Below, one piece after another: positions 23,244 to 33,961 of a DNA stretch of 64,000 bases. The translations under genes and the position numbers were made by a program. The stretch is from the NCBI GenBank assembly GCA_963556145.1, contig OY744469.1, positions 2,170,001 through 2,234,000 on the forward strand, read 5' to 3'. A model generated the notes under the pieces. The model worked only from the letters and a program-made list of their open reading frames with translations, was not told where the DNA came from and did not search any database. Source of the DNA: Hygrocybe punicea (Eukaryota; Basidiomycota; Agaricomycetes; Agaricales; Hygrophoraceae). Numbering within the stretch: position 1 is the stretch's first letter; the number at the start of each line of letters is the position of its first letter.

Positions 23244-24880
23244 CATCAGTAAATGGGGTTTTGACTTATTTGACTTAGCTGACTTAATCACAAGCCATAA
23301 GAGGCTAAGTAAACTAAGTGTCCAATAAGTAGACTAAGTATATCTAAGGCACTAAGTAACATACACTTTTACTTTGTGTTTTTATTTTTCTTAAGACTTT
23401 TTTGCTTTTCATATATTCCATTGTCTTTACCCTTTTTGCTTCCTTAACACTTTTTCGTAGTTCAGTGTGGATGATTATGTAATATACATCGAAGTGGCGA
23501 GTCAAAATTTTCTCTAAGTCCAAACTTTGGCTTTATTTGTACACAGTTCGTTTTAACAACAAGGTAAGCGCTACCTCTCTTAAACGACTGCCACAACCTC
23601 CTTCTCCACCAGTGACCGTGGCGAAGACCCAACGGCGGCACCACCACCACGATGGAACGGCTGCAACACCACCACCACTGGTGCTGACAGCGATGCAACA
23701 GCGGCAACATCACCACCACCACCACCACCAGTGACGGCGGCGACACAACGGCAGCAACACCACCAGCGGCATCACCACCACCACCACCAGCGGCGACATA
23801 ATAGCGGCAACACCACCACCAGTGATAGCAACGCAACGGCTGCAACACCACCACCACCACCACCACCACCACCACTGCCCCAGCAACGGTGGCTACACTA
23901 CGACCACCACCAGAAACGGCACCACCAGCACCAGCACCATCACGTCGGTAGCACCACCAGCACTAGCACACCACGGCAGTAGAACCACCAGTACCACCAG
24001 CGGCGACACCAGCACCAACACAACACCAGCACCATCACGGCGGCAGTGGCTACGCTATGACCACCACCAGAAACGGCGGCACCACCACCACCAGTGGCGG
24101 CAACACAACAGCTGCAACACCACGACCACGACCACCAGCAATGGCAGCTACGCTGCGACCCCCACAACCACGACCACCAGCAATGGCGGCTACACTACGA
24201 CCACCACCAGAAATGGTGGCACCACCAGCACCAGCTCCATCATGTCGGTAGCACCACCAGCAATAGCCACCACGGTGGTAGAACCACCAGCAATAGCACA
24301 CGATGGCGGTAGGACCACCAGCACCACCAGCACCAGAATCAGCACCAGCACCAGCACGGCGGCAGTGGCTACGCTACGACCACCACCAGCAACGGCGGCA
24401 CCACCACCAGTGGCAGCAATGCAACGGCTGCAACACCACCACCACCAGCAACGGCGGCTACGCTACGACCACCACCAGCACCAGCATGGCAGCGGCGGCA
24501 ACACCAGCACCACTAGCACCACCAGCATGGCATCACCAGCAGCCGCAGCACCACCATTAGCAGCACGGCGGCGGCGGCAGTAGCAGCATCAGCTGGATAC
24601 TGGGTGTGGCATTACTCGAACATACTGTACTTGTCCTGTAGTTAATATAATAGTAATATATTTTATTGATTTCTGCAAATATCCATTCTAAGTGAAATAA
24701 TAGAAGAATAAGTACTATTTAAGATTGATAAGTCGGCAATAAGTCAGATTTAAGTCATTCAAGCAGAGAGACCTACTTAATTTCGTCTTAGTCGTCTTAG
24801 TGCTTAAGACGCTCTAAGACAGCTAAGTGCTGACTAAGAGCTGACTAAGGCAGGATAAGACCGAACCCCATTTCCTGATG
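23244..24880. mobile_element. Non-autonomous terminal-inverted-repeat element with CAN-repeat interior, copy 1
   Basis: Both ends share a terminal inverted repeat (CATCAGTAAATGGGGTT at the left, CATCAGGAAATGGGGTT read inward from the right). The left arm at about 282-300 preserves the empty site, with a 2-3 bp duplication (TG or GTG). Some 150 bp inside each end are packed with ACTAAGT/AAGTCA-type motifs, resembling subterminal transposase-binding repeats. The interior (about 23610-24600) is an imperfect CAC/CAA/CAG/CGG trinucleotide array. No transposase is encoded. Confidence 0.7.
23610..24600. repeat. Imperfect CAN trinucleotide array, copy 1
   Basis: About 1 kb of CACCAC/CAGCAA/ACGGCGG units, open in several frames as His-rich, Thr/Ser-rich or Ala/Pro-rich peptides. 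Openness in more than one frame is a product of base composition. No start context or intron supports translation. Confidence 0.85.
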
Positions 24881-25036
24881 TGTATGGGACAAACTAATCA
24901 AGCACCTCAGTTTTTTGGTGAAAGAGGTAAGTGAATGCAGCCTTGCCCTGAAACAGCGGCAAGGCCCAGAATTGATAAGTATGTACAACACGAGAAGAAC
25001 CGGTGCGGTGCAATACAAAATAGGGGTGCGGTAAAG

Positions 25037-25628
25037 GGTGGGTGCGAGAAGCCAAAAAACTAAAGTCTACGAGAGATCAGAAGGAACTAGAGAAAATAAG
25101 GAATGACATACTTGGGAGGAGACGAAAGGGCTGGTAGCGGAAATGTCTCCTCCAAAGTAAATAAGGAAATGGAAGTGAAACCACGATGTGGGAAAAGGGG
25201 TGGAAAACCTGGGGGTGAAACTCGTGGAAAGGAGAGGCGCAAGGGCTCTCAATCGCGGAGGGCGAGTGCAGTCCGTAAATAAAGAAACTTTAAACTCAGT
25301 TAATTACTTGGTTTTAAAGTTTTCTTTACTATAATCTAATCAGGCCCGATACAACAGGACTTCCCACGCACAGACACCTGCACTCGCCTTGGCTGCGATC
25401 GAGAGCCCGTGCACCTCTCCCTCCATCTTACTCCGGGATCCACTCCCCGTGTTTCAGTTTCAGTTTTTAACTTATATACGCAGGAAGGAGACCTCCTTTC
25501 ACACAGGAATTCCTGTCTCCTTCCAGGGTAAGATTACCTACTCTGTTACCTTTCTCAATCTAATGTTCCCCATTTCGTAGCTTACAGTTTTTTGGTCTTT
25601 ATCTCTCTAACTTCATTACATCAACTTC
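25037..25628. repeat. Two opposed retroelement-leader-like relics
   Basis: The segment 25205-25265 (GGGCTCTCAATCG...GGCGAGTGCAG) is approximately the reverse complement of 25375-25410 (CTGCACTCGCC...GATCGAGAGCCC). Similarity seems to extend outward on both sides, including purine-rich GGAGGAG and TTATATAC stretches. This suggests two related elements inserted in opposite orientation with their ends facing each other. Confidence 0.4.
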
Positions 25629-25880
25629 ATGCCTCATAATGAGAACACCACTGAAACACAGAGCCAAATGCAAGGCACGCCGGACCTCGACCGAGAAGTC
25701 CGAGACACATGCCTCAAAATTACAGAGGACTACTGTGCAGGCAGGAAGGAGAAATTGGACGCCATACTTGAACTCACTAGTGTCATCCCCTTCCAAGGGG
25801 GAATGGAGGAAGACATGACTAATCGACAGGCTTTCGGCGCCTACTGCCGAATGCTGGACAGCTTCGACAACGTCAGATGA
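25629..25880 (+). CDS. Short gag-like or transposon-associated ORF fragment
   Basis: An 83-codon frame, MPHNENTTETQ... to MLDSFDNVR, rich in charged residues. It has a helical pattern (VRDTCLKITEDYCAGRKEK) like the N-terminal ORFs of agaricomycete retroelements. It follows retroelement-leader-like sequence and stops early, so it is probably a truncated relic. The family assignment is tentative. Confidence 0.35.
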   Translation: MPHNENTTETQSQMQGTPDLDREVRDTCLKITEDYCAGRKEKLDAILELTSVIPFQGGMEEDMTNRQAFGAYCRMLDSFDNVR

Positions 25881-25971
25881 GGTGGACTATCCCAGTCAAA
25901 CCTCACCAACCCTCTTGTTGACTTCGATTATGGGGAACACGATATCACGGATGGCGAAGACGGTAGTGATG

Positions 25972-26553
25972 GTAAGGTTCAGTTCAGTTCAGTTCAGGCC
26001 TAGAAATTCCGAACCTAGAACTGAACCTTAGGTTCAGTTCAGCCTAAAGCCCAAACCTTGAACTGAACCTCAGGTTCAGGTTCAGCCAGGTTCAGTTCAG
26101 GTTCACCAAGGTCTGAACCTGAACTGAACCTGTGAATATACAAGTGCACCAGCTGATCAATTTTCTCAATGTAAAATTTTCCCTTAGTTCCTGCTGCTCT
26201 GTAAAATCAAATTAACAGGGAAGAAAGACCTTGAAAACCCAGACTGGACTTCAACTTTACATTTCAAAGCATATTTTAGTTTGCAGAAATGGTCTCATAG
26301 AAGCACTTGGACTCATCATAGTAGTTTACAACTCTTAGCAATCTGAATCTATTAATTAACTATTATCAGTAGCACTGAAATTGTATTTCCATAAATAGTT
26401 GGACAAAAACTGCAACTCTAGTGATCTAATTTTGGTAGAAATCAGACAAAGATATAAAAGATTAGGTTCTGGTTCGAACTGGTTCGAACCAGGTTCGCAA
26501 GATCCCTACTTTGGCTGAACCCTGAACTGAACCTTAGGTTCAGTTCAGGCATA
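25972..26553. repeat. GGTTCAGTTCAGG palindromic repeat block
   Basis: Clusters of GGTTCAGTTCAGG and its complement CCTGAACTGAACC at 25975-26130 and 26505-26550 bracket about 370 bp of AT-rich DNA. A related GGTTCGAACC run lies at 26463-26495. The arrangement resembles a hairpin-ended non-autonomous element. No gene is seen. Confidence 0.55.
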
Positions 26554-26880
26554 ACCTGTGTGTTGCGGTCCTACCAAGTTTAGATGAGACGTTAGGAACA
26601 CAAAAAACTTTTCCCTCTGTCAACTGAGCTGTGATGTGAATTGAGGTTGCCATTCCTACTTACTGCAGAGTATTCATATCTAAGGACGACTCCACCCGCC
26701 ATCCTCGGTATTGCGATATGGTTCAGCTCGTCGCAATACACTGGCATTATGTTCACCATGGCGTTTCGCTGAATTTTCATAGGAAGACAATCCCTTGGGC
26801 AAAGCCGAGTCCCGCACGTCAAGATCTTAGATAGGGCACGGACTCGTGCCCCCAGCGTGGGAATCCAAACCCAGCATGGA
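26554..26880. repeat. Diverged copy of the arm sequence near 22660-22960 and 23050-23110
   Basis: Same orientation as the right arm, with scattered substitutions and an 80-bp deletion. It ends in TTAGATAGGGCACGGACTCGTGCCCCC, the counterpart of 23060-23090. No intact gene. Confidence 0.6.
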
Positions 26881-26884
26881 TAGA

Positions 26885-29224
26885 CATCAGTAAATGGGGT
26901 TTTGAGTTATTTGACTTAGCTGACTTAATCACAAGCCATAAGAGGCTAAGTAAACTAAGTGTCCAATAAGTAGACTAAGTATATCTAAGGCACTAAGTAA
27001 CATACACTTTTACTTTGTGTTTTTATTTTTCTTAAGACTTTTTTGCTTTTCATATATTCCATTGTCTTTACCCTTTTTGCTTCCTTAACACTTTTTCGTA
27101 GTTCAGTGTGGATGATTATGTAATATACATCGAAGTGGCAAGTCAAAATTTTCTCTAAGTCCAAACTTTGGCTTTATTTGTACACGGTTCGTTTTAACAA
27201 CAAGGTAAGCGCTACCTCTCTTAAACGACCGCCACAACCTCCTTCTCCACCAGTGACCGTGGCGAAGACCCAACGGCGGCACCACCACCACGATGGAACG
27301 GCTGCAACACCACCACCACTGGTGCCGACAGCGATGCAACAGCAGCAACATCACCACCACCACCACCACCAGTGACGGCGGTGACGCAACAGCGGTGTAG
27401 ATGCAGGTTCTTGGTGGCTTCGGAACTATATAAAGAAGAAATAATAATAATCCTAACCAGAGGGTGTCAGCGTAGAAGTGACTGGATAAATCAGTGTCGG
27501 GAATAGAAGTAAAAAGAAGGGAATGTTAGTAAAAGTAAAGCCGCTGCGTAAAACTGGACTAATAACGACAAAGCCGGCAATGAACGGAGTGAAAACGGAC
27601 AAATAATAAAGAACCCAACGATGCTGATGATGTCGGGTACGGCGGGTCAGGTCGGGTCGGGTCGGAAACAATGAACGAATATACGGAAACAACGATAAAG
27701 ACGATGAAGTGAACTATAAAAAGCTAAGGATCTACGTGGACGAGCATTTGAAGGGATTAAAAGGTGATTCTGACTAAAGAGAAATGGGGACTAATGGTAT
27801 CTTTTTTTTGTACGGTCGTCGGGGACCGTTTTTATAGTACAGGAAACAGTAATCTACTTTCGGACATGTCTACTTCGGCCGATGGTAAGCTACAAAGAAA
27901 GGTTGGAATGGGGATGTGGAAAGGGGGGTTGCAAAGCAACGAAGACAGGAAATGGAGGGGAAAACGAATATGCAAGGAAAAGATCTAGAAAGTCCTACAT
28001 ATCTCTGAAAGGACGATGGGATGCATAAATAAAGTAAATCCGAAGTCAGGGATTGAGTCCGAAGAGATCCATCTCCTGGAATTGGAACTCCGAGGCATTT
28101 GAGGCTGCCGGATTTGGTCTGAGAGCGGCTGTGATGAAGCGGCATACGTCAGGTTATGTCGGTCACGTCGGGTCACGTCACGTCACGTCACGTCGGGTTG
28201 CGTCGGGTTACGTCGGGTTCGAATGCGAGTTGGATAGAGGCATCGGGTTCGTCCGGATTCGTGATATACGAGGATACGGACTCAGAGGGATGTCGACCCT
28301 CTACAGCGGCAACACCACCAGCGGCATCACCACCACCACCACCAGCGGCAACATAATAGTGGCAACACCACCACCAGTGATAGCAACGCAACGGCTGCAA
28401 CACCACCACCACCACCACCACCACCACCACCACTGCCCCAGCAACGGCGGCTACACTACGACCACCACCAGAAATGGCACCACCAGCACCAGCACCATCA
28501 CGTCGGTAGCACCACCAGCACTAGCACACCACGGTGGTAGAACCACCAGTACCACCAGCAGCGACACCAGCACCAACACAACACCAGCACCATCACGGCG
28601 GCAGCGGCTACGCTATGACCACCACCAGAAACGGCAGCACCACCACCACCAGTGGCGGCAACGCAACAGCTGCAACACCACGACCACGACCACCAGCAAC
28701 GGCAGCTACACTGCGACCCCCACAACCACGACCACCAGCAATGGCGGCTACGCTACGACCACCACCAGAAATGGTGGCACCACCAGCACCAGCTCCATCA
28801 TGTCGGTAGCACCACCAGCAATAGCCCACCACGGCGGTAGAACCACCAGCAATAGCACACGACGGCGGTAGGACCACCAGCACCACCAGCACCAGAATCA
28901 GCACCAGCACCAGCACGGCGGCAGTGGCTACGCTATGACCACCACCAGAAACGGTGGCACCACCACCAGCACAGCGGCAGCAGCAGCACCAACACCAACA
29001 CCAGGACCATCACGGCGGCAGCAGCTACGCTACGACCACCACCAGAAACGGCGGCACCACCATCAGTGGCAGCAATGCAACGGCTGCAACACCACCACCA
29101 CCAGCAACGGCGGCTATGCTACGACCACCACCAGAAACGGCGGCACCACCATCACCAGCATGGCGGCGGCGGCAACACCAGCACCACTAGCACCACCAGC
29201 ATGGCATCACCAGCAGCCACAGCA
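26885..29224. mobile_element. CAN-repeat element, copy 2, lacking its right end and split by a solo LTR
   Basis: Starts with the same terminal repeat (CATCAGTAAATGGGGTTTT at 26885) and the same ACTAAGT-rich subterminal zone as 23244-23460, nearly identical. The CAN array is broken at 27396 by the LTR and resumes at 28306. It stops near 29224 without the right subterminal zone or terminal repeat, so the copy is truncated there. Confidence 0.7.
27396..28305. mobile_element. Solo LTR inserted in the CAN array
   Basis: A ~910 bp segment with TG...CA ends (TGTAGATG at the left, CTCTACA at the right). It is flanked by AGCGG (27391-27395) and A/GCGG (28305-28309), a 4-5 bp target duplication. It includes a TATATAA-like box near 27427 and tandem GTCGGGT/CACGT motifs (27640-27665 and 28155-28220). 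No internal gag or pol coding sequence is present, as expected after LTR-LTR recombination. Confidence 0.65.
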
Positions 29225-29429
29225 GCAGATGAGGTATACATGTATTGGGCAAGGGATGTCCACAAGTGGAGACAGTTAGAAAATCCTGGGAATGTTTTGA
29301 GCAATTATCATTATGCTAAACTTTGCTGTAGGTCAAATGCTAATTTTTTTCTTTACTGGCATTCATGTTCACCATAGATATTCCGGAACATTGGTGTGTA
29401 TGCCTTTCATTTTTCATTTGTTCCGATTC

Positions 29430-29817
29430 ATTTGGTGCTGTTGATCAGATGTTGTGCTCACGAAGCTTGTTGTGACTCTAGAAAAGCCATAAAACAGGCT
29501 TCCAGTCCACAGACGATGTGATTGACAGGATCATCAGAGGTATAGGGCATTACCGTCTTCGCAAAAACTTCTGCATCATGCATGACCAGGACGCATGGTT
29601 CTTCTTCCCAGACTAATGTACCGTGTGTATTTCATCGCACTCGATCGCCATGCGCAACATCGAGTTCCCCTCGTTAGATCGTTGGCTTTCTACTTTCCGC
29701 TCCCGAAACTGTACACCAATTCCATGATGTCAAGCTTGAATTCTCGGGGACAATGGAGACACACAATAATCGAAGACAACCAGCTGTCAGGCAGTACACA
29801 ACAGACGACGGAATAGG
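29430..29817 (+). pseudogene. C-terminal fragment of a DUF6534-like membrane protein
   Basis: Retains GFQSTDDVIDRIIR and the C-terminal FPLPKLYTNSMMSSLNSRGQW block, but upstream exons are missing and the VPTGMLTT exon is deleted. A premature stop follows TTE at 29815-29817. Derived from the same ancestor as the arm copies. Confidence 0.65.
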
Positions 29818-30439
29818 AGCAAGTGTACAAAGGGAGCAACGGTCAAGACTTATTCTCTGAAGCTTTTTTTTGTTGATGGTGTGCCCTTCTTATAGCCCAT
29901 CGTCTTAACAGGCGACTCTCGAACGGAATCCTCTGTGGTTGAGATTTCCAGAAACAGCGGTTGGGATGACCAGTAGGATGGATAGATGCAGCCTGATTAT
30001 GCTCTTGTAAATGTGCTATAACAACAGATTCTGTTAAAGGCCGGGTTTATCGATGTGTACCCACTGTATAGCAGAAAGTGTCTATGGCGTTATCCAGTCA
30101 AGTACAATTGGAAGTTATACCATGAAATATTATCCCGTGCCGTTGTCAAAAGCCTACCATTCTTTATGTGCTTCCACCAATCGTGTTCAGCCACTAGCAA
30201 CTTTTAGCATAACCCGACCAATGAACGCCCACTTGATTTCATTGATCAAGGCTCTGAGAAGGTCGTAGAATAGGACTGCAATCCGCAAGACTGTCAGTTA
30301 GAAGTTTGACAATGGTAAGCGAACGTGAGTGGCTCTGGAACTAAACTCACTACTGTTCCAACTTTGTGATGCGATTTTTCACGGAGAGCAGAACTTTGTA
30401 CCCTGGAGTGCCGGTTTGGCGAAGACCAGTTATGCAAGC

Positions 30440-30980
30440 GTCGCTGTCCAGGCCTCGACAGGTTCGCCTTTCCAGTCTCTCTCGGACGTCCCTTTGCTCA
30501 CAATGTGACACAGCCCGGTCTTGTCCATTCGATCGCATCCCCCTTGCGTACGTTTTTGCCTCCTGCCACTTCCTCACACTGCCCGCTCACAGCCGGCCAC
30601 CGGCCACCACAGCCGCACACTCGCCAGCACCCCCCAATCGCCCCCACCTCCTCTTTGCCCTCTCCAAGGTAAAATACCTGCGTAAAAACCACCTCGCACC
30701 TCGCACCTCTCACCATGCACCCTCACGCTGCCACACAACCCAACCCAGTCAATCGCCCACCTCAAGTCTGAAGCTTTTGTCCAACAGCAAAAGGTCGCAC
30801 TCGCCACCGAGCTCCGCAGTGTGCTCGACAGCTGGGTGCGCTTCGAGCAACAAGCTAAGGAGAGCAAGCAGCCCTGGCGCGCGCTGTGATCGACCGCGTA
30901 CATGCAGGACTATCCGACGAGCGCACCCAGCGTGAAATCCTGGCCGCGGCTATCACGGAGGTCGAGTGTGCGTGCTAATC
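30440..30980 (+). pseudogene. Decayed copy of ATP4
   Basis: Matches the intact gene in the first intron and presequence region and again in the last helix (FVQQQKVALATELRSVLDSW). The initiator ATG exon is lost. The exons encoding the membrane segment and most of exon 4 are deleted, and a small deletion (AGCAAGC) shifts the frame in the final helix. The last exon (VKNKAI) is also missing. It cannot make a functional subunit. Confidence 0.85.
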
Positions 30981-31389
30981 AATTTGTTGTATTTGTTTTC
31001 TTGATTGTAATTTGTCTTGACACTAGAGGCAGAGGCAGAGGCAAAGGCGCATATATTTTTTGCTGCAATCCAGGAGCCATGTTTACGCGAGCCTGTCTGG
31101 AAAGTGTGCTGCTCTTTTGAAGTGAAGAGGGAAGAATCAGCTAAAAGTCGGGTTTTCTTGCGAGGACTGTCGTCTTGCTCCGGGTCAGATTAATATTCAG
31201 AGCCAAGGCGCCGTTTCAGGATCGCCACGGGGTGTTCTCCAATCGGCTTGTCAATTTGCTTCGGATTAGATATCAGGGATCGAGGCAACTCGCGCTCGAC
31301 GATTGCTTGTGTAGGTACCACAGAAGGGTTAGCCCGATTCGCTCCTGACGATGATGAATGCATTGGTTGGGAGATGTCAACTACTTGAG

Positions 31390-31398
31390 GATCCCTCC
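31390..31398. repeat. Left 9-bp target site duplication (GATCCCTCC)
   Basis: Identical to 36822-36830. The paralogous uninterrupted locus reads GATCCCTTC at 19499-19507, with the same flanks (TTGAG before, CAGAAAC after). Confidence 0.92.
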
Positions 31399-31581
31399 TA
31401 GTCTCGTACCAGACGTTCTATGAGGGACGGATAACACCGAGCGGAGTGTAAAAAATACTAACACGGTTACCTTGTAGAACGTCTGGTGAAACTCGATAGA
31501 GCGGGTGTGGGTCCCCCGCACGTGACTTAAAAAGCTAGATAATGATTGATAGTACGACGATTCTCTTTGTCCTCTAGCTTC

Positions 31582-33948
31582 ATGTCTTCCTCTTCAGACG
31601 CCTGTAGTCATTTAGAAAATGCTCGCATTGATGCTCAATTAACAGGTTATGACTCTCAGGCAATCAGGCAGAAGATAACCAGTAAATTTGAACAGGCTTT
31701 CGATGGGAAATCCCCATATGATTGGCAAGTAGATGTCACCGAGGCACTGATCCTGCATCTAGATTGTATTGTCGTTGCGGGAACAGGAGCTGGGAAGACC
31801 ATGCCATTCGGAATGGTCCTACTCTTAGATGACACCAAAAAGAAGATCGTTCTTGTAATCTCTCCTCTCAATGAGCTGGAGTTCGAACAGGTGCATCCAT
31901 TTCTACATAATCTATAAAACATACACTTAACGATGGAGAGGTTGAGCGTTTCAAGCAAATGGGCCTAACGGCAACGGCTGTTAACAGTGACGTATATTGT
32001 TCTCGGCTACACAATGTATGGAATCACCTACACTGCCGTCTGATACTATCTTACCCTGAATTTCCTAGGAAATCGAATCCCGCAAACATCAAGTGATACT
32101 AACGTCTCCGGAGATGTGCCTCGATCACGAAATTTTTTCGAAACTGCTGCGCAGCCCCCAGTTTTCAAAGGATATAGTTGCAATTGTTGTCGACGAAGCG
32201 CACTGTATCTCGCAGTGGGGTCAAAATTTCCGCAAGAAATTTGCTGAGCTTGGAAAGCTGAGGTCTTATGTTCCAACAACGACACCATTTCTAGCTGTAT
32301 CTGCCACGTTGCCGCCACACGTTCTCGATGAAGTCAAAGCCAGCCTCGCCTTTTCCCCAACGCAAACCTTCACTATTAACTTGGGAAATAACCGACACAA
32401 CATCACACCTATTATCTGCCATTTGAAGGGTGCTGCTGCCAACCTTCAGGCACTTGATTTTGTCGTCGATATTCCAGGACCTGGGCAGCCGATCACTCGA
32501 ACAATCGTCTTCTTCAACAGTCGCGATCTCACGTACAAAGGATTCTCTCACCTGAAAGACATGCTTCCCGAGCCTATACAATTCAAGATCGATTTCATAC
32601 ATGCTGGCCGTACTAGACGTGCAAAACGGAGGGTTCTACTCAACTTCAAGAATAATGTTGTCGATATTCTTTGTGCAACTGAGGCAGCAGGAATGGTGAA
32701 CTCCTTGCTCAAAATACGCTTTGTTAGGAGAGCTGACAGATATCAGGGCATGGATATACCCGATGTCGCTCGTGTTGTGCAATACATGGTTCCATCGTCG
32801 CTCTCGACTTGGACCCAGCGTGCCGGTTGTGCTGGTCGCAATGGAAATCCTGCAGTAGCAATCCTACTCGCAGAACCGTCCGTTTTCAAACTGCGTAAGG
32901 TGAAGAAGAAGAACAATAGTGCCGAGGAGGATGAACCAGACGAAGAGGAAGATGAAGGAGACAATCAAGATGAACAGGATGCTAGCCTCGCACATGCTGT
33001 TGACCTATGATATGTGAAGAAGGTTGAAGGCGGGCTACACAAGTATCTTGAGACTAGTGAATGCCGACGAACCTGTAGCAATCATTATTTCAAGAACCCA
33101 CCTCTCACAATCGGTAAGTTTATATATTATTTGTAAGGTATACAAGCTCTTGAACGTCTACAGACTTAAGTGTACCCTGCTGTGACCTCTGTGTCCTCAA
33201 AAAAGCTACTGTCGACTTGACGCTCGCTGGGGCCCTCATCGTAGCTATACATCTCCGGATTGAATCTCGCAACACCCCTACATCATCAAATGACCAACGG
33301 GAGAGTGATGACAGCGATAGAGAGGGGAAGACTCAAGGTGCTGCTAAGAAGACTCGCCGTCCAGGTCTTCGTCAAGCAGAGCGACTTGAAGCATGCAAAA
33401 ATACACTCACCAACTGGCGTGCAACAACTTGGGCAAGCAAATATCGACACTGCGTGTGGGGACCGACTACCCTACTTCCCGATTCCATAATCACTAAGAT
33501 CGCAAAGCGTTCCTATATCAAGACGGTAGCCGACATGGAAAGTGAGCTGCCGGAGTGGCCCTGGGTGGAAGACCACGGTGACGAGATCCTTAAGCTTTTG
33601 GAACCGATAGATACCGCATGGCACAACGAGAACGAACAGAAGAAAGCCGAGGCCAAGGCTAAGAGGGCAAGGGAAACTGCACTGAGGCAAGCGCAGCGAT
33701 ACGAAGAACGACTGGCGGAGAAACGCCAGGATACTGTACGTCGAAAGGCTGCGGCTGCGGCTGCGGCTGCTAGGAATGTGCAGTCTCCACCTCTAATGTC
33801 GGGCATGATGGGCTCCTTCTCTGTTCAGAATCCCACTGCAGGTGGTCCGGATTTCCTTCACACTCGTCCCCACCCTTCCTTGCCAAATCCAAATTTTCAG
33901 CCTGCAGATGGAAACTCTATGTTCTATTGGTCGCAGTACCAGCTATAG
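31582..33948 (+). pseudogene. RecQ-like DEAH helicase, probably inactivated
   Basis: ATG at 31582. Helicase motifs in order: Walker A AGTGAGKT (about codon 70), VVDEAHCISQWG, SATLP, a C-terminal RecA lobe with FHAGR-like FIHAGRTRRAKR, ATEAAGM-GMDIPDV across a 51-nt in-frame intron (about 32696-32746), and QRAGCAGRNG. Introns also fall near 31892-31943 and 32015-32069. Past the helicase core the frame meets TGA at 33008-33010, although sense continues in frame with a Cys-rich zinc-binding block (ECRR... NHYFKNPP... CCDLC) and a coiled, basic Ala-rich tail to 33948. CGA is the likely ancestor of the stop. Motif VI has Cys where RecQ usually has the first Arg of GRAGR. 3'-5' unwinding is the family activity. 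Confidence 0.82.
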
Positions 33949-33961
33949 AGTACATGTAGAA

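Larger units (their letters stand above)
23131..25173. repeat. Right arm of inverted repeat, outer part, split by an insertion
   Basis: 23131-23243 and 24881-25173 match the window start in reverse complement. Between them lies the CAN-repeat element. Sequence to the right of 25173 would pair with DNA left of this window. Confidence 0.75.
29390..31389. repeat. Third, decayed copy of the arm/ATP4 locus, left of the helicase element
   Basis: In direct orientation it aligns with about 15890-19498. Deletions remove part of the membrane-gene exons (between 29550 and 29560), the middle of ATP4, and 18590-19090. The copy continues after the inserted element at 36831. Confidence 0.75.

Noticed and set aside
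23537..24583. Long His-rich and Thr/Ser-rich frames on both strands
   Set aside because: They follow trinucleotide periodicity of a CAN array and are open in several frames at once; no start context, introns or family support.
23610..24600. CRISPR-like regular array
   Set aside because: Units are three-base imperfect repeats without spacers, in a eukaryotic genome.
26460..26500. GGTTCGAAC resembling a tRNA B box
   Set aside because: Part of the GGTTC-type repeat block; no A box, acceptor stem or terminator is visible.
32696..32746. Insertion in helicase motif V as a coding oddity
   Set aside because: The 51 nt have GT...AG ends, and removal restores the standard GMDIP motif; it is an in-frame intron.
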